The notes beneath the pieces were generated by a model. The model was given only the letters and a program-made list of their open reading frames with translations, did no database searches and was not told where the DNA came from. A stretch of DNA of 23,146 nucleotides, taken from Anaerolineae bacterium (GTDB taxonomy: Bacteria; Chloroflexota; Anaerolineae; JAFGEY01). The position numbers and the translations under genes are program-made. Positions within the stretch are counted from its first letter, which is position 1; every line of letters begins with the position of its first letter. The stretch lies in the NCBI GenBank assembly GCA_016929205.1, contig JAFGJF010000018.1, positions 1-23,146 on the forward strand, given 5' to 3'. Shown here piece after piece: positions 1-9,100 of this stretch.

Positions 1-114
1 CCGGACATTGTTACGACGCAATCCCATCAGCATGATCTCGTTGCGAGAATAGTTCGCACGGTATGTTCCAAAATAGCACACTCGAAGGGGGCGATCTAGT
101 TTATTTTGACGCAC
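1..114 (-). CDS. Glycosyltransferase family 4-like protein, N-terminal fragment (runs off window)
   Basis: A short reading frame enters at position 114 and continues past the window edge; 38 codons are visible. The N-terminus contains RVCYFGTYRANYSRNEIM, which matches the first beta-strand and loop of GT4/GT1-type glycosyltransferases often starting with CYFGTYR.NYSRN. I chose the GTG at 114-112 because GAGGA lies six bases upstream; an adjacent GTG at 117 and one at 81 are alternatives. The start overlaps the last 19 bases of the preceding heparinase-like gene, so the two are probably translationally coupled. Family assignment is from a short stretch only. The role is inferred to be sugar transfer to a cell-surface glycan, together with the two upstream membrane proteins. 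Confidence 0.7.
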   Translation of the reverse strand, partial: MRQNKLDRPLRVCYFGTYRANYSRNEIMLMGLRRNNVR

Positions 115-2846
115 CACGATTCCTCTGTCTGGCGAATGACCAGCTTTTCTTGATGCCATTCCCACGCGCCGGCGGGCAATGCGCGTCCATCTAGGGTTGT
201 TATCCGGCCGGGCGGGTTTGCCAAGGTCATTTCGACCGCGCTAGCGCCTACGGCACAGGCCTGGATCTCCCCTTGAGGGTTCTGCCAGACCACGGCCGCT
301 TCTCCATCGATCTGCAGGCCATCAGCGCTCAGCGGCTGCCGGGTTCCATTATGCAGCAGTTCAATCGACCCTGCCGTGCCGGTCAATTTGACGTGCTGCC
401 CGAGCGCCAGATTTGAATCTGGCTGCCACAACGTCGTTATCTGATCCTGGCTGTTGGCCCATTCATCCAGCAACCAGACGGTCGCTAACGAAAGGCGATC
501 GCGATCTGGAGAGCGATAGAGCACGTCCACGCTCGATGGCGTGCCGGGTCTGTGTTCAGTGTCCATCGCCGACCAGGTTTCCGGAGACCAGGTCACGCGC
601 GCACCGTCTTGGCCCTCACGTAGCCAAAGGCTGCTATCCTGGGACCGCCCTTGGCCCACCAAATGCCAGCTCAGGGCGACCGTGCTGCCGTACAGGGCAT
701 TGACGGCCTCGTCGACAACGACGATCGGCCCAGCGTGGAAAAAGTAGATGGTGCGAATGTGCTGCCAGCCATGCCACTCGTCCACGATGGTGCGGCTGAC
801 ATCCAGCGGACCCAAGGTCTCAAAACGGTCTACCCGGGCATAGTGCGGCGGATCCTGCGCCCAGGGCCCATCAAACCCGGTCAGTTTGTACAATACGGCC
901 GATATGCCCGTTTTGGAAACCAGCAGGCCGTTCAGATTCTCGCGCGGAATACGTTTGTCCCGGAAGACACTTCGGCCACTGGGCAGCCAGGAAAAGGGTT
1001 CGCCCGAGTCTTGTTCAATCACCAGCGGCCCGTCTTGGTAGATCATCGATACCGAGTTGGTCGCCTTGTAACGGTGCCACCCGCTGAATCGCAAGTTGAG
1101 CAATAGATACTGGCTTTGTGGCAGCCAGCCATCGCGGAATACAATCTTGTCCGGGGCCAATGGTCCTCTCTGTGTCGGCAGCCCGGAATCGCCAAACATG
1201 ACGCACGAACCGGTGTCTGGTGAAATGCCGGTCAGAGATGTTGTCTGTTCTATGCCGGGCTGAGCATAAAACGGCGTGTCTGTGTGTTCTGCCCAATCCA
1301 GCATCCGGGCACTCCACCACACATATCGTGGATCATCCAATAGGATGGCGGCGAGGTATGCCGTTTGGGCAAATGAATGACGTGCAGGATGATTGTATGC
1401 CATCGGAGAACCGTCGGGCAGTGCCTGCAATAGAAGCCATTCAAACGAGAGCGCCTGATTTTGTGAGATCTCTGGCCCGGATCCTGTCACATTGTTCCAG
1501 TATTCAGCTTGAAAAAGAGCGTTCGTGATCCATTCCGGCTGATAGATATAGGCATCGTCGGTGTTGCGAAACCGTTCAACCCACCCCCGCTGATGACGAG
1601 CGAGATAATCTTGATTACGGGCGGTCAAGAGGTCGTCCGACAGCCGATACCGTTCCAGCACCGCCAAAAGCCCCGCGCCGCTTTCCTGGTTCTCATAAGG
1701 GCCCTCTGGCCAGTAGGAAAAGGCCAGCGCATACATCCAGTCGACCCACTCTACCGTCAGCGCCCGGCGATTGACCGCATTCAACCAGGTCGTGATGGTG
1801 TTAACGTCCTGCTCGGAGAACAAATCTGGAAAGGCCCGGTGTACGTGTACAAAGAAAAAGGCGCGTTGTGAAGCCAGATATTGTCCGAATTTGACGCTGT
1901 TGGCCGGTTCCGTAAACATGGCTTCTTGGGCATCGTGCAAGATATTCAGGCGAAACGTTTCCGCCCACTGGCGGTTCCCGGTCGCCAGCGCCAGCATCCC
2001 GTATTCCAGCGTTGTATGCTGCGGGTTGGTCTCCATCTGCGCGATCAGCCGCTGAAACGTCTCTTCTCCACCGGGCTCTGCAGGGTCTTGAGCAGCGGAA
2101 CCACACAAGAATGGAGATTGCTGATAGACCGGCGCCGTTTCGGCGTAGAAACTCTGCTGGTAGGCGCGAATGCTCAGACCGCTGCCGACCAGGATCGCAC
2201 CTGCCACGGCCACGGCAACGACCCAACCCGGAACGTAAACTGGTTTATGTTTTTCGAGTGGCGCCTGCGACCTTGAGTGATCGCGGGTGGCGATCCAGGC
2301 GCGAGTAGCAACAAGCCCTCCGCTCAGCACGCTCAATGCTACGACCTGTAAAACGGCAAAAAACTCTTCCTGGGCAAATTGAGATTCGATTTGCTCAACC
2401 ATGACAGGCAAGACGCCGCCGACGACGGCAAAGAGCATCCAACCCGGTAGACGCACCGGCCAAGGCCATCGCAGACAGATGCCGGATAGGTTGGTGAGCG
2501 ACGCATAAAATAGCACGCAGGCCGCCCACGCCGCCAGGGTGTGCGCCGTTAGCGCCAAGATCGCTGCTGAACCGGCAAACAAAAGAAACAAGACGATGGA
2601 TGGCCATGGAAATGCCCACCTGTGCCGGTCGATTCTGATTCGGCCCGCCCATAATGAGATTTCCAATATGCTTTGGACAAACAGCCAGCGGATCAAGGTG
2701 TCTGCCGGCCGGAAAAGACCACTGCTCAAGGCCTGTATGGCTTCCAGGAGAATCACGATCCCTATCCCGGAGACAAGTCTGGGATGCCATCTTGACAAAA
2801 AGTGTATGGCCCGTTCTCGAATCGTGGCTGCGGCTATGAGGCGCAT
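96..2846 (-). CDS. Polytopic membrane protein with heparinase II/III-like extracellular domain
   Basis: The protein has 916 residues. About seven hydrophobic segments are visible (near residues 24-44, 50-68, 82-101, 104-124, 135-152, 163-183 and 206-227), followed by a large soluble part. Residues about 260-520 look alpha-helical (toroid-like), and 560-916 look beta-rich. Around 588-615 the pattern GWHRYKATNSVS...GPLVIEQDSG resembles the substrate-binding region of heparinase II/III-type polysaccharide lyases, where a small residue-rich loop precedes a 'PLLxDxG' strand. The ATG at 2846 overlaps the end of the upstream GT-C gene by 13 bases and has no clear ribosome site, suggesting coupling. 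Substrate is unknown; a uronic-acid-containing surface or secreted polysaccharide is the reasonable guess. The attached multi-helix N-terminus is not part of classical secreted lyases. Catalysis is unproven. Confidence 0.7.
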   Translation of the reverse strand: MRLIAAATIRERAIHFLSRWHPRLVSGIGIVILLEAIQALSSGLFRPADTLIRWLFVQSILEISLWAGRIRIDRHRWAFPWPSIVLFLLFAGSAAILALTAHTLAAWAACVLFYASLTNLSGICLRWPWPVRLPGWMLFAVVGGVLPVMVEQIESQFAQEEFFAVLQVVALSVLSGGLVATRAWIATRDHSRSQAPLEKHKPVYVPGWVVAVAVAGAILVGSGLSIRAYQQSFYAETAPVYQQSPFLCGSAAQDPAEPGGEETFQRLIAQMETNPQHTTLEYGMLALATGNRQWAETFRLNILHDAQEAMFTEPANSVKFGQYLASQRAFFFVHVHRAFPDLFSEQDVNTITTWLNAVNRRALTVEWVDWMYALAFSYWPEGPYENQESGAGLLAVLERYRLSDDLLTARNQDYLARHQRGWVERFRNTDDAYIYQPEWITNALFQAEYWNNVTGSGPEISQNQALSFEWLLLQALPDGSPMAYNHPARHSFAQTAYLAAILLDDPRYVWWSARMLDWAEHTDTPFYAQPGIEQTTSLTGISPDTGSCVMFGDSGLPTQRGPLAPDKIVFRDGWLPQSQYLLLNLRFSGWHRYKATNSVSMIYQDGPLVIEQDSGEPFSWLPSGRSVFRDKRIPRENLNGLLVSKTGISAVLYKLTGFDGPWAQDPPHYARVDRFETLGPLDVSRTIVDEWHGWQHIRTIYFFHAGPIVVVDEAVNALYGSTVALSWHLVGQGRSQDSSLWLREGQDGARVTWSPETWSAMDTEHRPGTPSSVDVLYRSPDRDRLSLATVWLLDEWANSQDQITTLWQPDSNLALGQHVKLTGTAGSIELLHNGTRQPLSADGLQIDGEAAVVWQNPQGEIQACAVGASAVEMTLANPPGRITTLDGRALPAGAWEWHQEKLVIRQTEESWCVKIN

Positions 2847-5296
2847 ACGTTATCTTGGAGGACAAAGATCCATACATTGTCCTGGTGATAGAGCACTGTA
2901 AAAGCCGGCGAAGAGAGCATTTGTTCCGCGGTGAACAACGGTGTGGGGGGCGGACTTCCGACACGGCCTTCACCCTGGCCGATATATACGTGGGTGATGG
3001 CGCGTTCACAGAGCAATTCAAGGCTTTGGGGTGTCGTGACAGGTGTCTCTTGCAGACGTGTAACCAGATCGACTATCCCTTGACCGTACCCCGGCTCGGC
3101 CTCCTTTTCTGTCATCAGGGCATATTGTGGCGGCATCGTGTTTTCTCGCCCGGCCAGCAGCGGAATCCACCACCCCGCGTCCGAGCCGACGGCAGACTGG
3201 CCATCGTATACCAAAAATCCGTTGACCAGAAAACGCGCCGCCGGCGAGGTATTGTCTCGAATCCAGGCCATCGCTTTTATATCGCCCGGCTCGACCAGAT
3301 CGTAGCCGGTGTCCGGCACGGTCAAAGTGCGGTATGCAGCCGGCAAGGTCAGGACAACCAGGATGCTCGCGCCTGCCAGGACGCCCTTTTTTCCCCAGCG
3401 CTGACCGGCTATTTGGGCCAGCTGCGCTCCCAGCCAGCCCACGAGCAAGCTGACCGGCGCATAGATAACGATCATTGTGGCAAAGGCATTGAGATGCGAA
3501 GCACCAGGGAACTGGATTAATCGCGTGGCGACCAGGGAAAACATGGCCCAGGCCCATATCCCGGCAGCAATCGCGGGGCCGGATCGACGAATCAGCGCCC
3601 ATATGAAAGCCATTCCGGCTGCAATCAACAGCGGCGCGGCAACATAGGTCGGGAGTGTTTTCCATTGTTCATAGTCGGCGACCACAGCCTGCAAAGCGCC
3701 GTCGCCCGATAGGCCTTGAACGACGGCGTCGCCCAGTCTGCCGTGCATCACACGCAGCCCCCAGGGGATCAGAATCAGCGCTGCGATGGCCACGATGGCA
3801 ATGATCCGCAGCCCCCATTTCGCCCATTCTGACCATTGTGCTTTGTACCTGGGCAGGTCCATGCAGATCGCCCACGCTCCCGCCCACGCGGCAAAATAAT
3901 ATGGCATACGATAGTAGGCCAGAACCTGTGCCGCAACCGCCAGGCCGGTCAATGCGACCCGTTTCCAGTCAAATGTGGGGTGGTCCAAGGTGCGCCACAG
4001 CAGCCAGGCGGCGATGGGCAAGAGCACCTGCCCGGTCAATTGAGGATAACGTCCCCAGTTCATGTAGGCCAGCGGCGTCGTGGTCACGATTCCGGCGATC
4101 AAAACGGCCAGCACACCGCCCCAGCGTCCTGCCACTTGTTTGCCCAGGGGATAGAGCGCTATTGCGGCCAATGCATTCAGTATCTGGCCTGCCCACAAAA
4201 CCGATTGTGTGGCATCCAGCCCACTTGTCCAGGCTAAAAAGGCGGCATTGGCATGGAACCCAAAATGCACCGTCAGCCCGGTGTATGGCGCATACGGCTC
4301 CCAGGACTCAAAGATGCCGCCATGGTCGAGCAAAAGCCGGGTGATCACGGCATGCTGGTAAGAATCTCCCCACCTCGGCGCGATCATGTCACGAATGGTC
4401 CAAATACGGATGGCAAACACCAGGAAAATGACGATGCCCAGGACGATGCCAGCCGGATCCTGGAGCTGCACAGCCAGGCGTTTTTTCAGGTCGAGTGGTT
4501 TGACGCCGGGTTCCATGCGTGACCGGCGTTGGTTGAGGATCGGGCGAAGGGCCAAGAGCAATCCGCTCCCTGCCAGGATGCTCCATGCAAAGGCACTGCC
4601 CAGGCGCAGTCCGGTCAAGGTGGCATAGATCACCAGGGTGTAAAATGTGATGCTTAATCCGATGGCGACGACGGCGCGCTCGACCCCATCTCCCTCGGGC
4701 AGCAGCCAGGCGACTGCGGCGCCGCCGGGCAGCAGGTAGAGCAGCGCCGATAAAAACAGCAGCCATAGTGTTTTGATCCCATATGTGCCTGCCTGCCTGA
4801 CCAGGTCTTTGGCAATGTAAAAGCTGCTGTAATTCAGTTGCAGAGACAACTTGCCCGGCGTCTGAGCTTGATTCACAACCAACACCTGATCGGACGGCGC
4901 TACCGGGTTGTAAGGGATGCGAATAGCGTGCTCCGGGCTTGTTTCCGGCGATTCGAGCCGGATAAACAAAGAAGTGCCGTTTACATCATCTTGAATGGGG
5001 AACTCGAAACGATGAAATGACAACTCGCCGGGCTGTGGCGAGAGGGTCACCGTGGCAATGTCGGCCGGACTGTTCTCCGTCTCCAGGAGGTGCAGAACAA
5101 GGTCGTCGCTTTCGGGTTGTGCTTGCAGGAGCACATCGATGCTGGCCAGCCCGGCGTGGTGACAGACGACTGTCTGGCCAATCGTCTGCGAACCATACAG
5201 GTCAAGTGTCTGGTACCCGGGGGCAAGGGAATAGGTGTCTGTAAACGTACAACCCGCAAGAACAAGTCCGACCACGATGAGCCAGACTCGTTTCAT
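2834..5296 (-). CDS. GT-C-type membrane glycosyltransferase with N-terminal lipobox
   Basis: The product has 820 residues from the chosen ATG. The first 16 residues form a textbook lipoprotein signal: basic start, hydrophobic core, and lipobox LAGC with Cys16. Residues about 17-165 are a soluble, beta-rich domain. From about 174 onward there are roughly a dozen hydrophobic helices with the loop RWGDSYQH (Asp311) after the third helix, as expected for the acidic catalytic loop of GT-C enzymes (the ArnT/PMT-like fold), which use polyprenyl-phosphate sugars outside the membrane. The final ~130 residues form a soluble tail. An upstream TTG at 5338 and ATGs at 5332 and 5326 are in frame, but only 5296 puts the signal at the N-terminus. 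No start has a convincing ribosome site. It is the first gene of a three-gene glycan operon. Donor and acceptor are unknown. Confidence 0.72.
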   Translation of the reverse strand: MKRVWLIVVGLVLAGCTFTDTYSLAPGYQTLDLYGSQTIGQTVVCHHAGLASIDVLLQAQPESDDLVLHLLETENSPADIATVTLSPQPGELSFHRFEFPIQDDVNGTSLFIRLESPETSPEHAIRIPYNPVAPSDQVLVVNQAQTPGKLSLQLNYSSFYIAKDLVRQAGTYGIKTLWLLFLSALLYLLPGGAAVAWLLPEGDGVERAVVAIGLSITFYTLVIYATLTGLRLGSAFAWSILAGSGLLLALRPILNQRRSRMEPGVKPLDLKKRLAVQLQDPAGIVLGIVIFLVFAIRIWTIRDMIAPRWGDSYQHAVITRLLLDHGGIFESWEPYAPYTGLTVHFGFHANAAFLAWTSGLDATQSVLWAGQILNALAAIALYPLGKQVAGRWGGVLAVLIAGIVTTTPLAYMNWGRYPQLTGQVLLPIAAWLLWRTLDHPTFDWKRVALTGLAVAAQVLAYYRMPYYFAAWAGAWAICMDLPRYKAQWSEWAKWGLRIIAIVAIAALILIPWGLRVMHGRLGDAVVQGLSGDGALQAVVADYEQWKTLPTYVAAPLLIAAGMAFIWALIRRSGPAIAAGIWAWAMFSLVATRLIQFPGASHLNAFATMIVIYAPVSLLVGWLGAQLAQIAGQRWGKKGVLAGASILVVLTLPAAYRTLTVPDTGYDLVEPGDIKAMAWIRDNTSPAARFLVNGFLVYDGQSAVGSDAGWWIPLLAGRENTMPPQYALMTEKEAEPGYGQGIVDLVTRLQETPVTTPQSLELLCERAITHVYIGQGEGRVGSPPPTPLFTAEQMLSSPAFTVLYHQDNVWIFVLQDNVCAS

Positions 5297-5371
5297 TATA
5301 TGGATGGGTCGTTTGATGTTGAACATGTGCATAGGCAACGATTATGGCCGAAAGTCCAAAACAGATGGAGG

Positions 5372-5400
5372 ATTATAGTTCAAGAACAGGGACTCGTCAA
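5372..5400 (-). promoter_or_regulatory. Sigma-70-type promoter of the glycan operon
   Basis: On the minus strand TTGACG (5400-5395) is followed after exactly 17 bases by a perfect TATAAT (5377-5372). The -35 box begins one base after the stop codon of upp, so the promoter uses the whole short intergenic gap. The predicted start site near 5365 gives a leader of about 70 nt before the preferred ATG at 5296. Confidence 0.75.
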
Positions 5401-5401
5401 A

Positions 5402-6028
5402 TCATCCCGTCCCGAACTGTCGATCTCCGGCATCACCCAGCCCGGGGACGATGTATCCGATCTCGTTCAGGTGGCTGTCGACGACCGCCAGGTGGATGGG
5501 CACATCAGGATGGGCGTTGTCCAAGGCTGTGATCCCTTCCGGCGCGGCGATGATGCCGAGGTACTTGATACGGTTAGCGCCCCACCTTTTCAAGATGTTG
5601 ATCGTTTCTATCGCCGTGCCACCGGTGGCCAGCATGGGATCCAGCACCAGGCAGATCTGGACGGTAGGATCGACCGGCAGTTTGTTGTAATATGAGACCG
5701 GGTGCAGCGTTCGCTCATCGCGATACAAACCGATGTGCCATACTTCGGCACTGGGCATCATGTCCCAGATCCCTTCGACCATGCCCAACCCGGCGCGCAA
5801 CACGGGAATCAGGCCGATTTTTTCGGCGAGCTGGTGTCCTTGGGCCTGGCCCATCGGCGTGGTGACGGACTTTTGGTTGAGCGACAGATCCTGGGTGGCT
5901 TCGTAGGCCAGCAAGATCGAGATCTCGCGGATCAACTCGCGAAACTTTTTCGGATCGGTGTTGATGTCGCGCAACTTGGTTAGCTTGTGCAAGATCAAGG
6001 GGTGGTTTGAAACGTGTACGTTTTTCAC
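5402..6028 (-). CDS. upp: Uracil phosphoribosyltransferase
   Basis: This cytosolic salvage enzyme converts uracil and PRPP to UMP. The product has 208 residues, the normal family length. The N-terminus [17 protein letters not shown] matches the family's usual start. The PRPP-binding loop LDPMLATGG is at 129-137 and the uracil-binding [13 protein letters not shown] at 191-203. The start is GTG at 6028, with AGAGGAG about six bases upstream. A frame-open ATG at 6088 would add 20 residues encoded by the upstream hairpin and is rejected. It lies between nifJ and the glycan operon, is separated from nifJ by a terminator-like hairpin, and has no obvious promoter of its own, so it is probably expressed by read-through or from an unrecognised promoter. 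Confidence 0.97.
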   Translation of the reverse strand: MKNVHVSNHPLILHKLTKLRDINTDPKKFRELIREISILLAYEATQDLSLNQKSVTTPMGQAQGHQLAEKIGLIPVLRAGLGMVEGIWDMMPSAEVWHIGLYRDERTLHPVSYYNKLPVDPTVQICLVLDPMLATGGTAIETINILKRWGANRIKYLGIIAAPEGITALDNAHPDVPIHLAVVDSHLNEIGYIVPGLGDAGDRQFGTG

Positions 6029-6065
6029 AGGGTCTCCTCTCTTAAAAAGCCTCCTCTTGTAAAGA

Positions 6066-6098
6066 GAGGGTAACAATGGTATGGCCATTGCTACCCTC
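6066..6098 (-). terminator. Hairpin between nifJ and upp (terminator or attenuator)
   Basis: The minus-strand RNA can form a 14-bp stem (GAGGGTAGCAATGG with CCATTGTTACCCTC, one G-U pair) around a 5-nt loop, followed by TCTTT. It lies 36 bases downstream of the nifJ stop and 37 bases upstream of the upp GTG. The U-tract is short, so termination may be partial. A small second hairpin, CTCTT-TAC-AAGAG, follows at once. Confidence 0.65.
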
Positions 6099-6133
6099 CC
6101 TGTTTGTGGCGTTACGTTTTATCGTGTGTTTGC

Positions 6134-9100
6134 CTAGACGTCCAGTGCCGCCCACTGCTGGTACATCTTGAACCGGTCGGCCACGTCTTTCTTGGCCAGG
6201 TCGAGCAGCATCGCTGCACGCTCGGGATTGCTGCGCTGGAGGCGACGGAATCGTCCCTCCGAGTACATATAGTCCTCGAGTGACAAGGTAGGCTCTTTGG
6301 AGTCGAGCTGCAGCGGGTTCTTGCCCTCGTCTTTCAGGCGCGGATCGTAGCGGAACAAGACCCATGCGCCGGAATCGACCGACATTTTCTGATAGTTCAT
6401 GCCCTCGGTCATATTGATGTCCTGGAGCTGGCAGTGCGAGTTGGCAATGATCAGAGAGGGGCCGTCATAGGATTCGGCCTCGATGAAGGCACGGACTGCC
6501 TGTCCCGGATTCGCACCCATTGCGATACGGGCCACGTAAATGCTGCCGTAGGTCATCGAGATCATGCCCAGGTCTTTTTTGCCGATCGGTTTTCCGGCGG
6601 CGGCAAAGCGAGCCACGGCGCCAATCGGCGTGGCTTTGGACATCTGACCACCAGTGTTCGAGTAGACTTCGGTATCGAGCACCAGCACGTTGACGTTTTT
6701 GCCGGAAGCCAGCACGTGATCCAGCCCGCCATAGCCGATGTCGTAGGCCCAGCCGTCGCCGCCGATGGTCCACACTGACTTTTTGACCAGATAGTCGGCG
6801 ACCGAAAGAAGCTGTTCGTGTCCGCCGCAGTCTTGTAGGACGCGTTTGAGTGCTTTTACGCGGCCACGCTGCAGGTCGATGCCTTCTTGCTCGCTTTGGT
6901 CGGCGTTTTTGATTTCGTCAAACAGGGCATGGTTGCTGGCACAGCTATCGCACTGGCAATCATACAGTTTGTCGAGCAGTTCCAGGGCATATTCGTTCAA
7001 CTTGTCAACGGTGAGACGCATCCCCATTCCCAGCTCGGCGGCGTCCTCGAACAACGAGTTGTTCCAGGTTGGGCCGTAGCCCTCGCTGTTCACGGCATAC
7101 GGCGTGGTGGGCATATTGCCGCCATAGATGGATGAACAGCCGGTGGCGTTGGCAATGATCGCCCGGTCGCCAAAGAGCTGCGACAACAGCTTGACGTAGG
7201 GCGTTTCGCCACAGCCCGCGCACGCGCCGGAGAACTCGAACAGCGGGCGCAAGAGCTGGCTGCCCTTGATCGTGTTGCGTCTGAACAATGATGGATCGGT
7301 GTCAGGCAAGCCGAGAAAGAAGGCGAAATTGTCCGCTTCTTGCTCGCGCAGCGGTATTTGCGGGGCCATGTTGATCGCATGCCGTTCTTCGATCTTGTTT
7401 CCTTGCTCGTCTTTCATCCGGCCCGGACAGGTGTACACGCATGCGCCACAGCCGGTGCAGTCTTCGGGCGCAACCTGTACTGTCCATTTCATGCCTGTGT
7501 ACTGGCGGCCACGGGCGTCGACTGATTTAAAGGCCGCAGGTGCGTTTTCGAGGTGTTTGGCATCGTAGAGCTTGACGCGGATCGCGGCATGCGGGCAGAC
7601 CAACGAGCATTGCGCGCACTGGATGCAGGCGTCCGGCTCCCAGACCGGGATCTCGGTGGCGATATTGCGCTTTTCGTATTTTGTCGTTGCCGTCGGATAC
7701 GTGCCATCCTCGGGCAGCATCGACGTGGGCAGTTGTTCCCCGCGCCCGGCAATGATCTCGCCCAGCACGTCTTTGACGAACTCGGGTGCATCTTGGGGTA
7801 CGGGCGGGGTCATCTCGATCGTGCTGGTTGCCTCGGCCGGAATCTCGACTTGTTCCACGCCAACGGTGCCGGCGTCGATGGCTTCATAGTTCATCTGGAC
7901 GACTTTTTCGCCGCGCCGGCCGTACGTCTTTTTGGCGAACGTTTTCATCAGCTCGACGGCTTCGTCTTCGGGCAAGATGCCGGCCAGTTTGAAAAAGGCG
8001 GCCTGCATAATGGTGTTGATCCGCACGCCCAGGCCCAATTCGCCGGCCTTGCTGTAGGCGTCAATGACATAGAACTTGGCTTTTTTGTCGATCAGCTGCT
8101 GCTGCACCTGGCGCGGCAGGTGATCCCACACCTCGCCGGCGTCGTATGGGCTGTTCAGCAAAAAGGTGCCACCTTTGACCAGTGGCCCGAGCATATCGCG
8201 CTTTTCGAGAAAGCTGAAATTGTGGCAGGCGATAAACTCGGCCTGGTTGACCAGGTAGGTGCTGCGGATCGGGACCTCGCCGAAACGCAGGTGAGAGATG
8301 GTGTACGAGCCCGCTTTTTTCGAGTCGTACTGGAAATAGCCCTGCGCGTAATTGTCGGTCGCGTCGCCAATGATCTTGATCGAGTTCTTGTTCGCGCCGA
8401 CGGTGCCGTCGGAACCAAGGCCCCAGAACATGGCGCGATGAACGCCTCTTGGCTCTGCATACCAGGCCGGATCATAATCCAGGCTGGTAAAGGTGATGTC
8501 GTCGGTGATGCCGATCGTAAAGTGATTCTTGGGTTTTTCTTGTTTGAGGTTATCGAGTACGGCCTTGCACATGCCGGCGGTGAACTCGTTGGAACCCAGG
8601 CCGTAGCGACCGCCGACGATGGTCGGGTAATCGCCGCTGAACTCGAACAACCCATCGGCCATGGCCTCGCCAATGGCGGTGCGCACGTCGAGGTAGAGCG
8701 GTTCGCCTTGCGAGCCGGGCTCCTTGGTGCGGTCCAGCACGGCAATCGACTTGACCGTCTTGGGCAGGGCCGCGATAAAGTGCCGGGTCGACCAGGGACG
8801 GTAGAGGCGGACCTTGACCAGGCCAACTTTTTCGCCTTGCTCAACCAGGTACTCGATCGTCTCCTGCATCGCTTCCGCGCCAGAGCCCATCATCACGACG
8901 ACGCGGTCAGCGTCCTCTGCGCCGATGTAATCAAAGAGATGGTACTGCCGGCCGGCGATCCCGGCAAATCTGTCCATATATTTTTGCACGATTTCGGGGG
9001 TGGCGTCATAGTACTTGTTGACCGTCTCGCGAGCGGCAAAGAAAATGTCGGGGTTTTGCGCGGTGCCACGCAACACAGGCTTTTCAGGGCGCATGCCGCG

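Noticed and set aside
6029..6088. Upstream ATG extending upp by 20 residues
   Set aside because: The extension is encoded by the terminator-like hairpin, is absent from the family, and the GTG at 6028 has an excellent ribosome site.
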